Source of the DNA: Lachnospiraceae bacterium JLR.KK008
Lineage (GTDB): Bacteria > Bacillota > Clostridia > Lachnospirales > Lachnospiraceae
Direction of reading: 5' to 3'
Length of the DNA stretch: 64,000 nt
Assembly: GCA_037015955.1 (NCBI GenBank)
Contig: CP143548.1
Coordinates: forward strand, 2,350,001 to 2,414,000
Shown here: one piece after another, positions 8,005 to 16,064 of the stretch
Numbering within the stretch: the first letter of the stretch is position 1
Layout: every line of letters starts with the position of its first letter
Program-made: the position numbers and the translations under genes
Notes under the pieces: model-generated
The model's database searches: none
Told to the model about the DNA's origin: nothing
What the model saw: the letters and a program-made list of their open reading frames with translations, nothing else

Positions 8005-9411
8005 GTGGCAATCTACCATTGCAGTATCAAAGTCATATCCCGCGGCAAGGGCAAGTCCGCTGTTGCCGCCGCCGCTTACCGGGCGGGGGAAAAAATCACA
8101 AATGAGTTTGACGGAATGACCCACGACTACACCCACAAGGGCGGTGTCGTCCACACTGAGATTTTATTACCCGACCACGCCCCCGCTGAATATACGGACA
8201 GGGCGGTTTTATGGAACGAAGTGGAGAAAATCGAGAAAGCGAAGAACGCCCAACTTGCACGGGAGATTGAAATTGCCTTGCCCCGCGAACTGACGAGGGA
8301 GCAAGGCATTTCCCTTGTCCGCGAGTATGTGGAACGGCATTTTGTGGCGGCGGGAATGTGCGCCGACGTATGCCTACACGACACAGGCGGCGGCAACCCC
8401 CACGCCCATATCATGCTGACAATGCGCCCTTTTGACGAGCGCGGCGAGTGGGGAGCGAAGCAGAAAAAGGAGTACATTCTTGACAGGGACGGGAATAAAA
8501 TCTATGACCCCAAAAAGCGGCAGTACAAATGCAAATCCATTCCCGCTACCGACTGGAACGAACAGACCAAAGCGGAGGAATGGCGGGCGGCATGGGCGGA
8601 ACTCTGCAATCAGGCATTGGAGCAGAACGGACACGCGGAGCGCGTAGACCATCGCAGTTATGAACGGCAGGGGATAGACCAGATACCCACCGTCCATTTA
8701 GGCGTTGCCGCTTCCGCTATGGAGAAGCGCGGCATCCGCACCGAGCGCGGCGACCTTAACCGCGAAATCGAAGTGACTAACCAGAAGTTACGGCAGTTAA
8801 AGGCGCGTATCTCCAAACTGCAAAACTGGTTAAAGGAAGAAGCCGAGAACACCGAGCCGCCCACCCTTGCCGACTATATTCAAGGCATACTGTCACGCAA
8901 GGTACAGACGGGAAAACCGGGATATTCCCAATCCCTCTATAACCTCAAAGACGCGGCAAAAATGCTGAACTTCCTGCAAACCAACAACATCATGGATATG
9001 ACGGGGCTTGATGAAAAATTCAAGTCCATGATAGGGGAACAACTGGATATTCAAGGGAAACTGAAACCCGTTGAACGGCGGTTAGGCACTCTGAAAAAGC
9101 ACTTAGAGCAAGCCGACATTTATTTCAAGTGTAAGGGAAAGAAGCCGCTGACCGAAGCCGAGCAAATCTTATTCACAACAGCGAAAGATTATCTCAAAGG
9201 CATAATGAACGGCAAGACCACAATCCCGACAAAGACATGGAAAGAAGAATACACCAAGCTGACCGCCGAGAGGAAAACGCTTAATCAGCGGTATCTTGCA
9301 TTGAAAGAGGAAGTGAAAGAAGCGGAGAAAATCAGAAAGAGTGTTTACAGTATCTTGCGGCAGGAACAGCGGGAACAACAGCCCCACAGAAAGCAGGATA
9401 TGGAGCGATAA
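8005..9411 (+). CDS. MobA/MobL (MobQ) family relaxase, element B
   Basis: The 468-residue protein starts at GTG 8005 behind AAGGAGCG, giving the classic N-terminus AIYHCSIKVISRGKGKSAVA. The relaxase domain shows the AAYRAGE motif, the conserved ERHFVAAGMCAD segment and the metal-binding triad region GGNPHAHIMLTMR (His-x-His). After about residue 270 it becomes a long helical region. It should nick the oriT at 7890-7923 and start strand transfer, borrowing a helper conjugation system because element B has no coupling protein. It looks complete, unlike its homologue in element C. Confidence 0.9.
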   Translation: MAIYHCSIKVISRGKGKSAVAAAAYRAGEKITNEFDGMTHDYTHKGGVVHTEILLPDHAPAEYTDRAVLWNEVEKIEKAKNAQLAREIEIALPRELTREQGISLVREYVERHFVAAGMCADVCLHDTGGGNPHAHIMLTMRPFDERGEWGAKQKKEYILDRDGNKIYDPKKRQYKCKSIPATDWNEQTKAEEWRAAWAELCNQALEQNGHAERVDHRSYERQGIDQIPTVHLGVAASAMEKRGIRTERGDLNREIEVTNQKLRQLKARISKLQNWLKEEAENTEPPTLADYIQGILSRKVQTGKPGYSQSLYNLKDAAKMLNFLQTNNIMDMTGLDEKFKSMIGEQLDIQGKLKPVERRLGTLKKHLEQADIYFKCKGKKPLTEAEQILFTTAKDYLKGIMNGKTTIPTKTWKEEYTKLTAERKTLNQRYLALKEEVKEAEKIRKSVYSILRQEQREQQPHRKQDMER

Positions 9412-9488
9412 CAGACAGGGCGGCGGGATTGTCAATGCTTGCCACCGCTGCCCTGTTTTGGACTTTTATTAGACCGATAAACTGGAAT

Positions 9489-9866
9489 TTATCTTCGTAC
9501 TCCCTCTTCAGTAAACGTTCTTTTTAAGGCGTATTCTGTTGGGAAAATAGCTAATACTAAAATCAGACATTGTGTTGTACATAGAATCGCCGCAACCGTT
9601 CCAATTATATTCTCTGAACTATGATAAAAAGGAAAATGGATAACAACTGATGGTATCAAAATAACCCAACCAATTTTCCGCCATAAGCGGCCACAATGCG
9701 CCTGTGCAAATTTCCATGTGTCTATATTTTTCATAGAACGTGCTGTTCGATAACCGATTATTCCATTGATTTTTTTAGGAGCATGTTTCCACATCATATT
9801 ACCAGCAATAATCATTGTGATTGGAATAAGTAAATCGCAAACAAATATGAACCACCAAAACCACAT
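9489..9866 (-). CDS. SdpI-like integral membrane protein
   Basis: The 125-residue protein has three or four membrane segments and the signature NGIIGYRTARSMKNIDTWKFAQ, which matches the SdpI/YhfL C-terminal family. SdpI gives Bacillus immunity to the SdpC toxin, and many family members have unknown roles. The ATG at 9866 follows GAGGG. It is convergent with the relaxase gene and the only cargo-like gene of element B, with more AT-rich codon use than its neighbours. It could be an immunity or stress gene. Confidence 0.7.
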   Translation of the reverse strand: MWFWWFIFVCDLLIPITMIIAGNMMWKHAPKKINGIIGYRTARSMKNIDTWKFAQAHCGRLWRKIGWVILIPSVVIHFPFYHSSENIIGTVAAILCTTQCLILVLAIFPTEYALKRTFTEEGVRR

Positions 9867-9974
9867 ATATTTCCCTCACTTTCATAAATCCCAATTTATC
9901 GGTTTGTACTGGGGGAAATTATAGCATACCCAATTACGAAAAGCAATCCCCCGTTCTACGTCCGTTCCGACTAT

Positions 9975-10053
9975 CCAGACCGTCAAGGGACGAGTAGTAT
10001 TTTTTCGCAAAGAGCGCGAAAAAATCTCCACTCTTAAACCCTTGACCGTCTGG
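9975..10053. repeat. nested hairpin structure near the right end of element B
   Basis: An outer 15-base inverted repeat (9975-9989 with 10039-10053, one mismatch) encloses a perfect inner 10-bp hairpin, ATTTTTTCGC (9999-10008) with GCGAAAAAAT (10016-10025), loop 7 bases. No convincing reading frame covers it. The stretch 9880-10440 is otherwise non-coding. The structure could be an RNA, a replication or transfer signal, or a transcription barrier. Confidence 0.6.
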
Positions 10054-10229
10054 ATTTTTGCCGTTGCCATTTCGCCGCCGAAAACGGGGAACAGGATAAA
10101 AAAATCCTGCCCCTGTTTTCGTCTGCTCCATTCTAACGGCAAAACCGTCTGCACTACTTCGGCGGCGGGCGGTAGGTTATGCGGTGGCTCTGCCCCCGCG
10201 CCCCCGACCTCTCCCAAAGAACAGAATGG

Positions 10230-10365
10230 AGTGTTACGCAATAGGGCTTGAAAAGGCTTGATTTTTAAGGCGTTTCAGACACGAAAACCCACCGGGCAAG
10301 GGTTTTATACTACCCACCCGCGAAAACGGCTTCTAAATGTCCACAGGCGCGTTTTATACCCCTTT
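10230..10365. repeat. non-coding segment related to the region upstream of the element A Rep gene
   Basis: Short blocks recur in the same order here and at about 3050-3180: GTTACGCA, CGGCAAGGG or CGGGCAAGGG, TTTATAC, CCCGCGAAA or CCCCGAAA, CGGCTTCTA or GCGCTTCTA, and CCACAG. No gene follows here. It may be a relic of a Rep module once carried by element B or a sequence that such elements share. Confidence 0.45.
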
Positions 10366-10438
10366 TTATACCCCGTTTCCCGCCATGCCGAAAAGTTTTC
10401 TGTCAATAACTTAAAAAAGCACTTGACAAAACGCTTCA

Positions 10439-10552
10439 TGGGGCAACGCAAAAGACATAGAGCCGTACACAGACCCGGTATTTGAGAACAATATCCCCCT
10501 CACGCAGACGGAACGGCTCACCATGAACAGCCGCCCGAAGGGCTTTGCTTAG
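10439..10552 (+). pseudogene. remnant of VirD4 downstream of element B
   Basis: In frame from TGG at 10439 the sequence reads WGNAKDIEPYTDPVFENN and then LTMNSRPKG before ending FA-stop at 10550. The window's other VirD4 (40931-41905) has the matching WGNEKDIRPFADPKFENN. After RPKG the gene breaks off at a deletion, joined to the end of the convergent mobC gene. The nucleotide-binding part of VirD4 and everything beyond it has been lost from element A. Confidence 0.85.
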
Positions 10553-10878
10553 GGTGCTTTTAACAGGCTTAATCTTTGTAACCGCCATATCTCCGCAAGC
10601 ACCCCCTTTATTTCCTCTATGTCCTCTTGGTATGCGTTTCCCGTCGCGTTCACGCGGCGGGCTATCTGGTTGACGTTGACCCCGATTTTCTGTATCTCTG
10701 CGGTCATTGCTTTTATATCGGCGTGGTCTATCTGAATGATATACCCGTCAATGGCAATCTTCCGCAGATATGCCGCCATGTTCCGGGTGGGAACGAGCTT
10801 CATTTTTTCCAGTATTAAATCCCGTTCCGCTTCCGTCACTCTGAATTTGATTTGCACCGTCCTTTTGCGTCCGTCCAT
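10549..10878 (-). CDS. mobC: MobC-type relaxosome protein
   Basis: The 109-residue protein starts at ATG 10878 behind AAAGGAGCG. It shows the MobC pattern: a basic N-terminus (MDGRKRTVQIKFRVTEAER), then AAYLRKIAIDGYII, and IGVNVNQIARRVNATG. MobC proteins bind oriT beside the relaxase. No relaxase lies beside it, and the deletion that removed VirD4 ends at its stop codon. A 6-bp hairpin (TTGGGA/TCCCAA, 10911-10926) sits just upstream of the gene and could be part of its lost relaxase's oriT. Confidence 0.85.
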   Translation of the reverse strand: MDGRKRTVQIKFRVTEAERDLILEKMKLVPTRNMAAYLRKIAIDGYIIQIDHADIKAMTAEIQKIGVNVNQIARRVNATGNAYQEDIEEIKGVLAEIWRLQRLSLLKAP

Positions 10879-11146
10879 GTGTTCGCTCCTTTCCTTTCCG
10901 TTCCGAGGGTTTGGGACACTTCCCAACAAGCAATTTTCAACCGACGCGCCGCAGCGCGGGAGGGGGAAAATACGGAAGTGGGTACCCGCTTCCTATGCTT
11001 GCTACGAATGTTTTTATCCCTTATGCTCTTATCCCCTACTACGGAGAATAAACAATTTTGCCAAACTTACGCAAAAGAAAAACGCTGCAATCTCAAAAAA
11101 GATTACAACGCTTTCTAAATCCTGTTCAATTTTAAGTCGGACATTC

Positions 11147-11500
11147 CTATTCGCCCTCTTTTTCGACTTCGGAAATCTCTTTTGCCGTTGCGGTCACAAT
11201 CCGTATGCCTGTATCGCTCATACCGTCAAGGAGCGCGTCAAGCTGCCGCCGCTGCGTGTTCTTCTCCGGCGGCGTTTCCAAAAGGAACTGGTCTACGGAT
11301 ATATTGTAGCGGAGCATAAGCTCAAAGAAAATCTGTAAACTTGGGTGCTGCCCCTTGTTCTCAATGTTCGCAAGGTAGCGCGGCGAGATAAACATTTCGT
11401 CGCTTACTTTCTTGCGGCTCTCCTTGCGCCCTGTCCGCGCCGCCTTTATCGCTGCTCCAAAAGCCTTGAAGTCGTATTTCGGTACTGGTCTTTTTGCCAT
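11147..11500 (-). CDS. XRE-family helix-turn-helix regulator
   Basis: The 117-residue protein has an N-terminal Cro/CI-type HTH (about residues 11-65: FGAAIKAARTGRKESRKKVS then FISPRYLANIENKGQHPSL) and a short C-terminal extension. It is divergent from the tetR promoter about 125 bases away. Such regulators usually control excision or transfer genes of the element, but no target is evident here. Confidence 0.75.
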   Translation of the reverse strand: MAKRPVPKYDFKAFGAAIKAARTGRKESRKKVSDEMFISPRYLANIENKGQHPSLQIFFELMLRYNISVDQFLLETPPEKNTQRRQLDALLDGMSDTGIRIVTATAKEISEVEKEGE

Positions 11501-11624
11501 AGTTATTCACTCTATTACATTTTACTGTTCACCTTTTCCTTTGGATATGTCTACACTGTTCTATTAGTTAGCCAAAATAAATCATATTTTTCTGCCTTAC
11601 AATTAAATACCGGCTGAATGTATC

Positions 11625-11671
11625 TTGACAAGCAGACGCAAAAAGAATATAATACATACCAAACGAATGAA
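11625..11671 (+). promoter_or_regulatory. consensus promoter and operator of tetR
   Basis: TTGACA (11625-11630), a 17-base spacer and TATAAT (11648-11653) form a consensus sigma-A promoter. Directly downstream lies ATACCAAACGAATGAA (11656-11671). The same string with two changes recurs inverted at 12382-12397, upstream of the ABC operon. This suggests a TetR operator shared by both transcripts. Confidence 0.75.
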
Positions 11672-11689
11672 ATGGAAGGTGGTAGATAC

Positions 11690-12337
11690 ATGGCACGTAA
11701 TAAATATCCAGAAATAACCGTTGAGAAGATATTAGAAGTGTCACAGCGGTTATTCATGGAAAAGGGGTACGACAATACAACTATTCAAGATATTGTAAAT
11801 GAACTTGGCGGATTGACGAAAGGAGCAATTTATCATCATTTCAAATCAAAAGAAGAAATTATTGACGCATTAGGGGGGAAACTCTTTTTTGACAACAATC
11901 CATTTGTTACCGTACAAAATCAGAAGAACCTAAATGGTTTAGAAAAAATGCGTGAAGTCATTAAGTTAAACCACGCAGATAATGATAGGACTGAACTTGG
12001 AAAACAGAGTATTCCTCTTTTGAAAAATCCCCGCTTGTTGGCTGAACTGGCTGATACAAACAGGAAATTGATTGCCCCTCTTTGGTTGCAGCTTATTCAA
12101 GAGGGAATAGAGGACGGCTCTATCCAAACCGAGTATGCAAAAGAACTATCTGAACTTTTGCCATTACTTACAAATTTTTGGTTAATTCCCTCTGTCTATC
12201 CTGCAACCCCGGAAGAACTGCTTTCAAAGTTTGCATTTATCAAATATTTGTTAGATAGTATGAACTTGCCGATTATTGATGATGAAATTTTCGGTATGGC
12301 ACAGAATTACTTTGAACACTTAAACGTAGCCGAGTAG
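11690..12337 (+). CDS. TetR/AcrR-family transcriptional regulator
   Basis: The 215-residue protein has a typical N-terminal TetR HTH (residues about 8-55: EITVEKILEVSQRLFMEKGY, then the recognition helix region TKGAIYHHFKSKEEII) and a helical ligand-binding domain. The ATG at 11690 follows GGAAGGTGG. It lies directly upstream of a small membrane protein and an ABC exporter, and probably represses them and itself. This AT-rich trio looks like the cargo of element A. Confidence 0.88.
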   Translation: MARNKYPEITVEKILEVSQRLFMEKGYDNTTIQDIVNELGGLTKGAIYHHFKSKEEIIDALGGKLFFDNNPFVTVQNQKNLNGLEKMREVIKLNHADNDRTELGKQSIPLLKNPRLLAELADTNRKLIAPLWLQLIQEGIEDGSIQTEYAKELSELLPLLTNFWLIPSVYPATPEELLSKFAFIKYLLDSMNLPIIDDEIFGMAQNYFEHLNVAE

Positions 12338-12344
12338 ATAAAAT

Positions 12345-12370
12345 TGCCTTGCAAAAGGCAGTTTTATTTT
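12345..12370 (+). terminator. terminator after tetR
   Basis: TGCCTT (12345-12350) pairs with AAGGCA (12355-12360) over a GCAA tetraloop, followed by GTTTTATTTT. It separates tetR from the downstream transcript. Confidence 0.6.
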
Positions 12371-12381
12371 CAAACTATACA

Positions 12382-12397
12382 TTCATTCGTAAGGTAT
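12382..12397. promoter_or_regulatory. second copy of the presumed TetR operator
   Basis: Read on the minus strand, ATACCTTACGAATGAA matches the site in the tetR promoter at 14 of 16 positions. It lies upstream of the small membrane protein and ABC transporter genes. I could not assign a clear -35/-10 pair beside it. Confidence 0.55.
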
Positions 12398-12445
12398 TAT
12401 TTTTAAGCATATACATACCGTCTTAATGTATGAAAGGAGAATACT

Positions 12446-12685
12446 ATGTCAAACTTAGACCAAAAAATCGAAAATGCTGCAAACAAAATTGAAGTTGTCG
12501 CAAATGAAGCATGGAAAAAGCGGTCATTCCGCATTGTATCCAAGTCTATATCTGCTACGGCAGAAATCGGACTGATGATAGGGGCTGCACATTTATCCGA
12601 AAAAGGCTATAAATCAGCTGCCACCTGCCTGTTTGGTTTAGGGGCAGTAGGACTTGTCTGCGATTTACTTTTTAACAGAAAATAG
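12446..12685 (+). CDS. small membrane-associated protein, efflux operon
   Basis: The 79-residue protein has a charged N-terminal half (DQKIENAANKIEVVANEAWK) and two short hydrophobic stretches in the second half, ending in a basic tail. The ATG follows AAAGGAG. It ends 14 bases before the ABC transporter gene and is surely co-transcribed. I do not recognise a family. It may modulate the exporter. Confidence 0.6.
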   Translation: MSNLDQKIENAANKIEVVANEAWKKRSFRIVSKSISATAEIGLMIGAAHLSEKGYKSAATCLFGLGAVGLVCDLLFNRK

Positions 12686-12699
12686 GAGGACACCGCTAT

Positions 12700-14385
12700 A
12701 TGATACGATACTTAAAACAATACAAATTCTTGCTTTTCCTTACCGCATTATTTACTGCAATCAGTTCTCTATCTTATGTATTTATTGCTATCTTATTGCA
12801 ACAAGTTATGGATATTGTAGATATGGGCGATATGGACGGCTTTATCAGAATACTACTCTTTTCTTTAGCTTACTTTACACTTATGGGAGTATTCATGTAC
12901 CTGCAATCTTTGTTTAGCAAAAAATTTGTCTGTAAAATTATGAAAGCTGTCCGTTCTAAAACCTTTATAGGAATTGAACGGCACACGATTGAGGACTACT
13001 CTAAAAATAATACTGCTGATTATTTATCCGCAATTACGAATGATGTAAAAATGATTGAAGATAACTATTTACTGCCCCTGTTGCAAGTTATCCAGTATAC
13101 GATTATTTTTATAGCTTCCCTTGCTGTAATGATTTACTTTGACATTATCGTTACAGTCTGCGTGATTATCGCAATCGCTATCATGCTTGTTGTACCCAGT
13201 CTATTCGGAGGACTACTCTCCAAACGACAGGATAAATATTCTGATATGCTATCCGATTTTACAAACCATGTAAAAGACCTGTTATCCGGTTTTGAGGTTA
13301 TCAAGTCTTATCGAATGAAAAAATATGTTCTCTCACGATTTGAAATAAGTAACGAGGACACTATAAAAGCAAAATATTCTGTTGACAAGGCGATTGCGGC
13401 AAATGAAGCGGTTTCTATGGTGCTTGCGCTTCTTGTTCAAGTGGTTGTTGTTTTTCTTTCTGCATACTTCATTATCATTGGTCGTATCAGTGCAGGAGCC
13501 TTGTTAGGCATGGTACAGGTAAGCAGTAACCTTGCAAATCCATTATTGATTATATTTAGCAATATTCCCAAAATCAAGAGTATAAAACCAATTACACAGA
13601 AGCTAAATAACCTTTCAGATTACAAGGAACAGAACACAAATACAAAAAAATCACCCTCTTTCAAAAAAATGATTTATGTAGATGATTTGCATTTTTCCTA
13701 TGATAAGGAAAACGAAGTCATAAACGGTATTTCACTATCCATTGATAAAGGGAAAAAATATGCTTTTGTCGGTAAGAGTGGGTGTGGAAAGTCTACATTT
13801 ATTAAGCTGATTGCCGGATATTACTCTAATTTCAAAGGTGATGTACTATATGACGCAGACAGTCTTTCCGTTTTGGATATTGATAAAATAACTGCGCTAT
13901 CGTCGGTCATTCATCAGAATGTTTATATGTTTGATGAGAGCATTTTAGACAATATTTGCCTACACGAAGATTTCAGTAAAGAAGAATTGCAATCCGTATT
14001 GTCTGATAGTGGTTTATCACAGTTTATTGAGCAAGTACCAAACGGACTTAAATATCACGTTGGAGAAAATGGAGATAACCTTTCCGGCGGACAGAAACAA
14101 AGAATTGCCGTAGCAAGAGCTTTAATTCGTAAGAAGCCACTGTTGATTTTAGACGAGGGTACGTCTGCTATTGATATGCAAACTGCGTATGATATTGAAA
14201 GCAGGCTATTGGCAATATCTGATTTAACGCTACTTACTATCACTCATAATATGAGCAGCGATATTCTTACACTCTATGACGAAATTGTATTTATGGCAGA
14301 CGGCAAAATAATTGAACATGGCACATTTGAAGAACTTATTACTAAACACGCTGCATTTTATGACTTCTACCAACTAAAGAAGTAG
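12700..14385 (+). CDS. ABC exporter, fused permease and ATPase
   Basis: The 561-residue half-transporter has about five or six membrane segments in residues 1-290 and a complete nucleotide-binding domain. Visible motifs are Walker A GKSGCGKST, Q-loop region SVIHQNVYMFDE, signature LSGGQKQR, Walker B LLILDEG and switch His in ITHNM. It probably works as a homodimer exporting a drug, peptide or lipid. The preceding TetR gene with shared operator suggests substrate-inducible expression. Confidence 0.88.
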   Translation: MIRYLKQYKFLLFLTALFTAISSLSYVFIAILLQQVMDIVDMGDMDGFIRILLFSLAYFTLMGVFMYLQSLFSKKFVCKIMKAVRSKTFIGIERHTIEDYSKNNTADYLSAITNDVKMIEDNYLLPLLQVIQYTIIFIASLAVMIYFDIIVTVCVIIAIAIMLVVPSLFGGLLSKRQDKYSDMLSDFTNHVKDLLSGFEVIKSYRMKKYVLSRFEISNEDTIKAKYSVDKAIAANEAVSMVLALLVQVVVVFLSAYFIIIGRISAGALLGMVQVSSNLANPLLIIFSNIPKIKSIKPITQKLNNLSDYKEQNTNTKKSPSFKKMIYVDDLHFSYDKENEVINGISLSIDKGKKYAFVGKSGCGKSTFIKLIAGYYSNFKGDVLYDADSLSVLDIDKITALSSVIHQNVYMFDESILDNICLHEDFSKEELQSVLSDSGLSQFIEQVPNGLKYHVGENGDNLSGGQKQRIAVARALIRKKPLLILDEGTSAIDMQTAYDIESRLLAISDLTLLTITHNMSSDILTLYDEIVFMADGKIIEHGTFEELITKHAAFYDFYQLKK

Positions 14386-14437
14386 GTATCTTTAGAGGAA
14401 AGTTTTTTTGAACTGTACACAATCCTTAAATAATATT

Positions 14438-14489
14438 ATCTGCTCCCTTAACGGGGAAAGAAAAAAACCGTTAGAGGAGCAGATATTTT
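14438..14489 (+). terminator. terminator of the ABC operon
   Basis: ATCTGCTCC (14438-14446) pairs with GGAGCAGAT (14476-14484), extended internally by TAACGG/CCGTTA, and a T run follows. Confidence 0.75.
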
Positions 14490-14520
14490 TGTATGCCTTT
14501 TTACGCAATATCTAATCTAT

Positions 14521-14558
14521 CGGCGGTTTTGAAATATCAAAGCCGCCGTTTCTTTTTA
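14521..14558 (+). terminator. second hairpin terminator upstream of the sigma-factor region
   Basis: CGGCGGTTTTGA (14521-14532) pairs with TCAAAGCCGCCG (14537-14548, one G-T pair), followed by TTTCTTTTT. It insulates the regulatory genes of element A from the cargo transcript. Confidence 0.65.
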
Positions 14559-14618
14559 TCTTCTCAAGAAATGACGCGGTATCACTGTTGAAAGCGGCGG
14601 CTAAAGGAGGTAGCCGCC

Positions 14619-14804
14619 ATGAAGCAAAAAGCATATCGACAAAATCCGACAGTTATTGACTTATCAAAAAAAGCCCGCCCACCACCGGGGGAAACTACGC
14701 TTATATATATGAACTGTCTAATCATCTGGATACTGCTTACAATGCCTATGCGCCCGTCCGGGCTTTTCGGACGGGCGCATTTTGTACGTTCAAAAAATTT
14801 TTGA
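14619..14804 (+). CDS. small ORF upstream of the sigma factor, uncertain
   Basis: A 61-codon ORF (MKQKAYRQNPTVIDLSKKAR...) follows a strong AAAGGAGG site. Its 3' part runs through a perfect 12-bp terminator hairpin at 14749-14779, which is unusual for a real protein. It could be a leader peptide linked to attenuation of the sigma-factor gene, or a gene whose true end was lost. No family is recognised. Confidence 0.35.
   Translation: MKQKAYRQNPTVIDLSKKARPPPGETTLIYMNCLIIWILLTMPMRPSGLFGRAHFVRSKNF
14749..14783 (+). terminator. 12-bp hairpin terminator ahead of the sigma factor
   Basis: TGCGCCCGTCCG (14749-14760) is perfectly inverted at 14768-14779, and TTTTG follows. It lies between the small ORF and the sigma-like gene and could attenuate the latter. 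Confidence 0.7.
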
Positions 14805-14905
14805 AGAAATTTCAAAAAATCTTCGGCGTTTTTGAAAAACGCCGTATTGCCCCGCGAAAAGGGGGGAAGCACCACCAACTTTCCAACGAGAAAGGAGGTG
14901 AGAAT

Positions 14906-15346
14906 GTGGAACCTAATAGCAGGGAGTTTTACAAACAGTGTGCTTTTCAGAAGTTTTGTAATACGGTATTGCACAATGAAGCTTGCGACACCCATAGAGA
15001 ACTTCGCAGACACAAGGCAAAGGAAGTGACCTTTTCCGACATGACCTTAGACGAAGCGCGGCAGCTTCATACGTTTGATGAATATTTCAAACGTGAAGCC
15101 GCCGAAACAGTCTTTGAGAAAGCCGGGAAGAAAATCACGCCAAAGCTGCTTCTTGAAGCAATCCGTACTTTGCCGGAAGAAAAGCGCAAAGCCATATTGC
15201 TGTATTACTTCGAGGGAATGAACGATACCGAGATTGCGGAGCTGTTCAACACGTCGAGAAGCACGATACAGTACAGGCGGACAAGCTCTTTTGAGAAATT
15301 AAGAAAATATCTGGAGGAAAATGCTGATGAATGGGACGAATGGTAA
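14906..15346 (+). CDS. sigma-70 family-like factor (region 4), element A
   Basis: The 146-residue protein starts with GTG at 14906 behind AAAGGAGGTGAG. Its C-terminal half is a sigma region 4 HTH (LLEAIRTLPEEKRKAILLYY, then MNDTEIAELFNTSRSTIQYR). The N-terminal half is divergent. Such small factors occur near the excision module of many Firmicutes elements and are thought to activate transfer or excision genes. The next gene overlaps its 3' end. Confidence 0.75.
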   Translation: MEPNSREFYKQCAFQKFCNTVLHNEACDTHRELRRHKAKEVTFSDMTLDEARQLHTFDEYFKREAAETVFEKAGKKITPKLLLEAIRTLPEEKRKAILLYYFEGMNDTEIAELFNTSRSTIQYRRTSSFEKLRKYLEENADEWDEW

Positions 15347-15587
15347 CGAACCCGGCTACCCGGAAAATGCCCTTGTTCCTTATCCTGTCATTGTGGCAGC
15401 GACAAAGGGCGACCCGGACGCCATGAAGATTGTCTTGCAGCATTTCAGCGGCTACATAGCCCGCCTCTCCATGCGGAAGCTGTACGACGAGCGCGGGAAC
15501 GTCTATTTTGGCGTAGACCACGACATTCGGGAACGGCTGCAAGCAAAACTGATGATGGCTGTCCTCACCTTTAAGGCAGAGGAATAA
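15327..15587 (+). CDS. HTH-domain regulator (Tn916 Orf8-like)
   Basis: The 86-residue protein resembles the helix-turn-helix proteins that follow the sigma factor in Tn916-like and related elements. It has VIVAATKGDPDAMKIVLQHF, IARLSMRKLYDERGN and a final helix DIRERLQAKLMMAVLTF. The ATG at 15327 is chosen for its spacing from GGAGG in the end of the sigma gene. The two genes overlap and are probably translationally coupled. Confidence 0.65.
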   Translation: MNGTNGNEPGYPENALVPYPVIVAATKGDPDAMKIVLQHFSGYIARLSMRKLYDERGNVYFGVDHDIRERLQAKLMMAVLTFKAEE

Positions 15588-16064
15588 ACCGCAGCGGCGG
15601 CGGGACGCTTTCTCTCTCCCCCTTTTCCGTTCCGCTGCTGACGCGGCAGCAAAGCCATTCTGAACCTTGACAAAGAAAGCGGCGCAAGATAACGGCGGCG
15701 CAGCATAGGGCAAATCGGATACGTTCCTTTTGCGCCGAGCCATACGGCGGGTGCGCCATGACGCTATTTGGGTGAGGTTATCCCCGCCCGGACAGCCGAG
15801 CGACCAACACCGCGCCGGAAAGCAAGTGTAGCGGCTTGCGGGCGACGACACGCAGAATATACAATGATACTTCCTTACAGCCACAGTCCGAGCGTTAAGA
15901 GCGTCGCAGGCAATGGGTAGGGCGGCATGAGAACCATGCCGGGGTGAAATTCCCATGAGGTTATGCTAATAACCGTCCGATTAAAGCCTTTGTTTTATTG
16001 AATAGTGGACTTGCTGCTATTCATAGACTGTATTATATGTTTGCGAAAGAAAGGGGGATTTTCT
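15588..16064 (+). ncRNA. non-coding stretch with three tandem hairpins; candidate structured RNA
   Basis: No credible gene occupies these roughly 475 bases. Near its end three hairpins follow one another: GGCATG/CATGCC (15924-15940), GGG/CCC around TGAAATT (about 15942-15954) and GGTTAT/ATAACC (15959-15974). The stretch ends shortly before tnpW and the recombinase. A structured leader RNA or recombination signal is possible. I do not recognise a known RNA family. Confidence 0.4.

Larger units (their letters stand above)
5227..10441. mobile_element. element B: about 5.2-kb mobilizable element nested in VirD4
   Basis: The borders follow from the VirD4 reading frame. The left host sequence ends CGTTGG (5221-5226) and the right resumes TGG-GGC-AAC at 10439, sharing a GG core. 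Between them lie a serine recombinase starting 54 bases from the left end, TnpW, DUF3847, an RSF1010-type oriT, a MobA/MobL relaxase and an SdpI-like gene, followed by about 570 bases of non-coding DNA with strong hairpins. This is the layout of a Tn4451-type mobilizable transposon. All its genes look intact. Confidence 0.8.
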
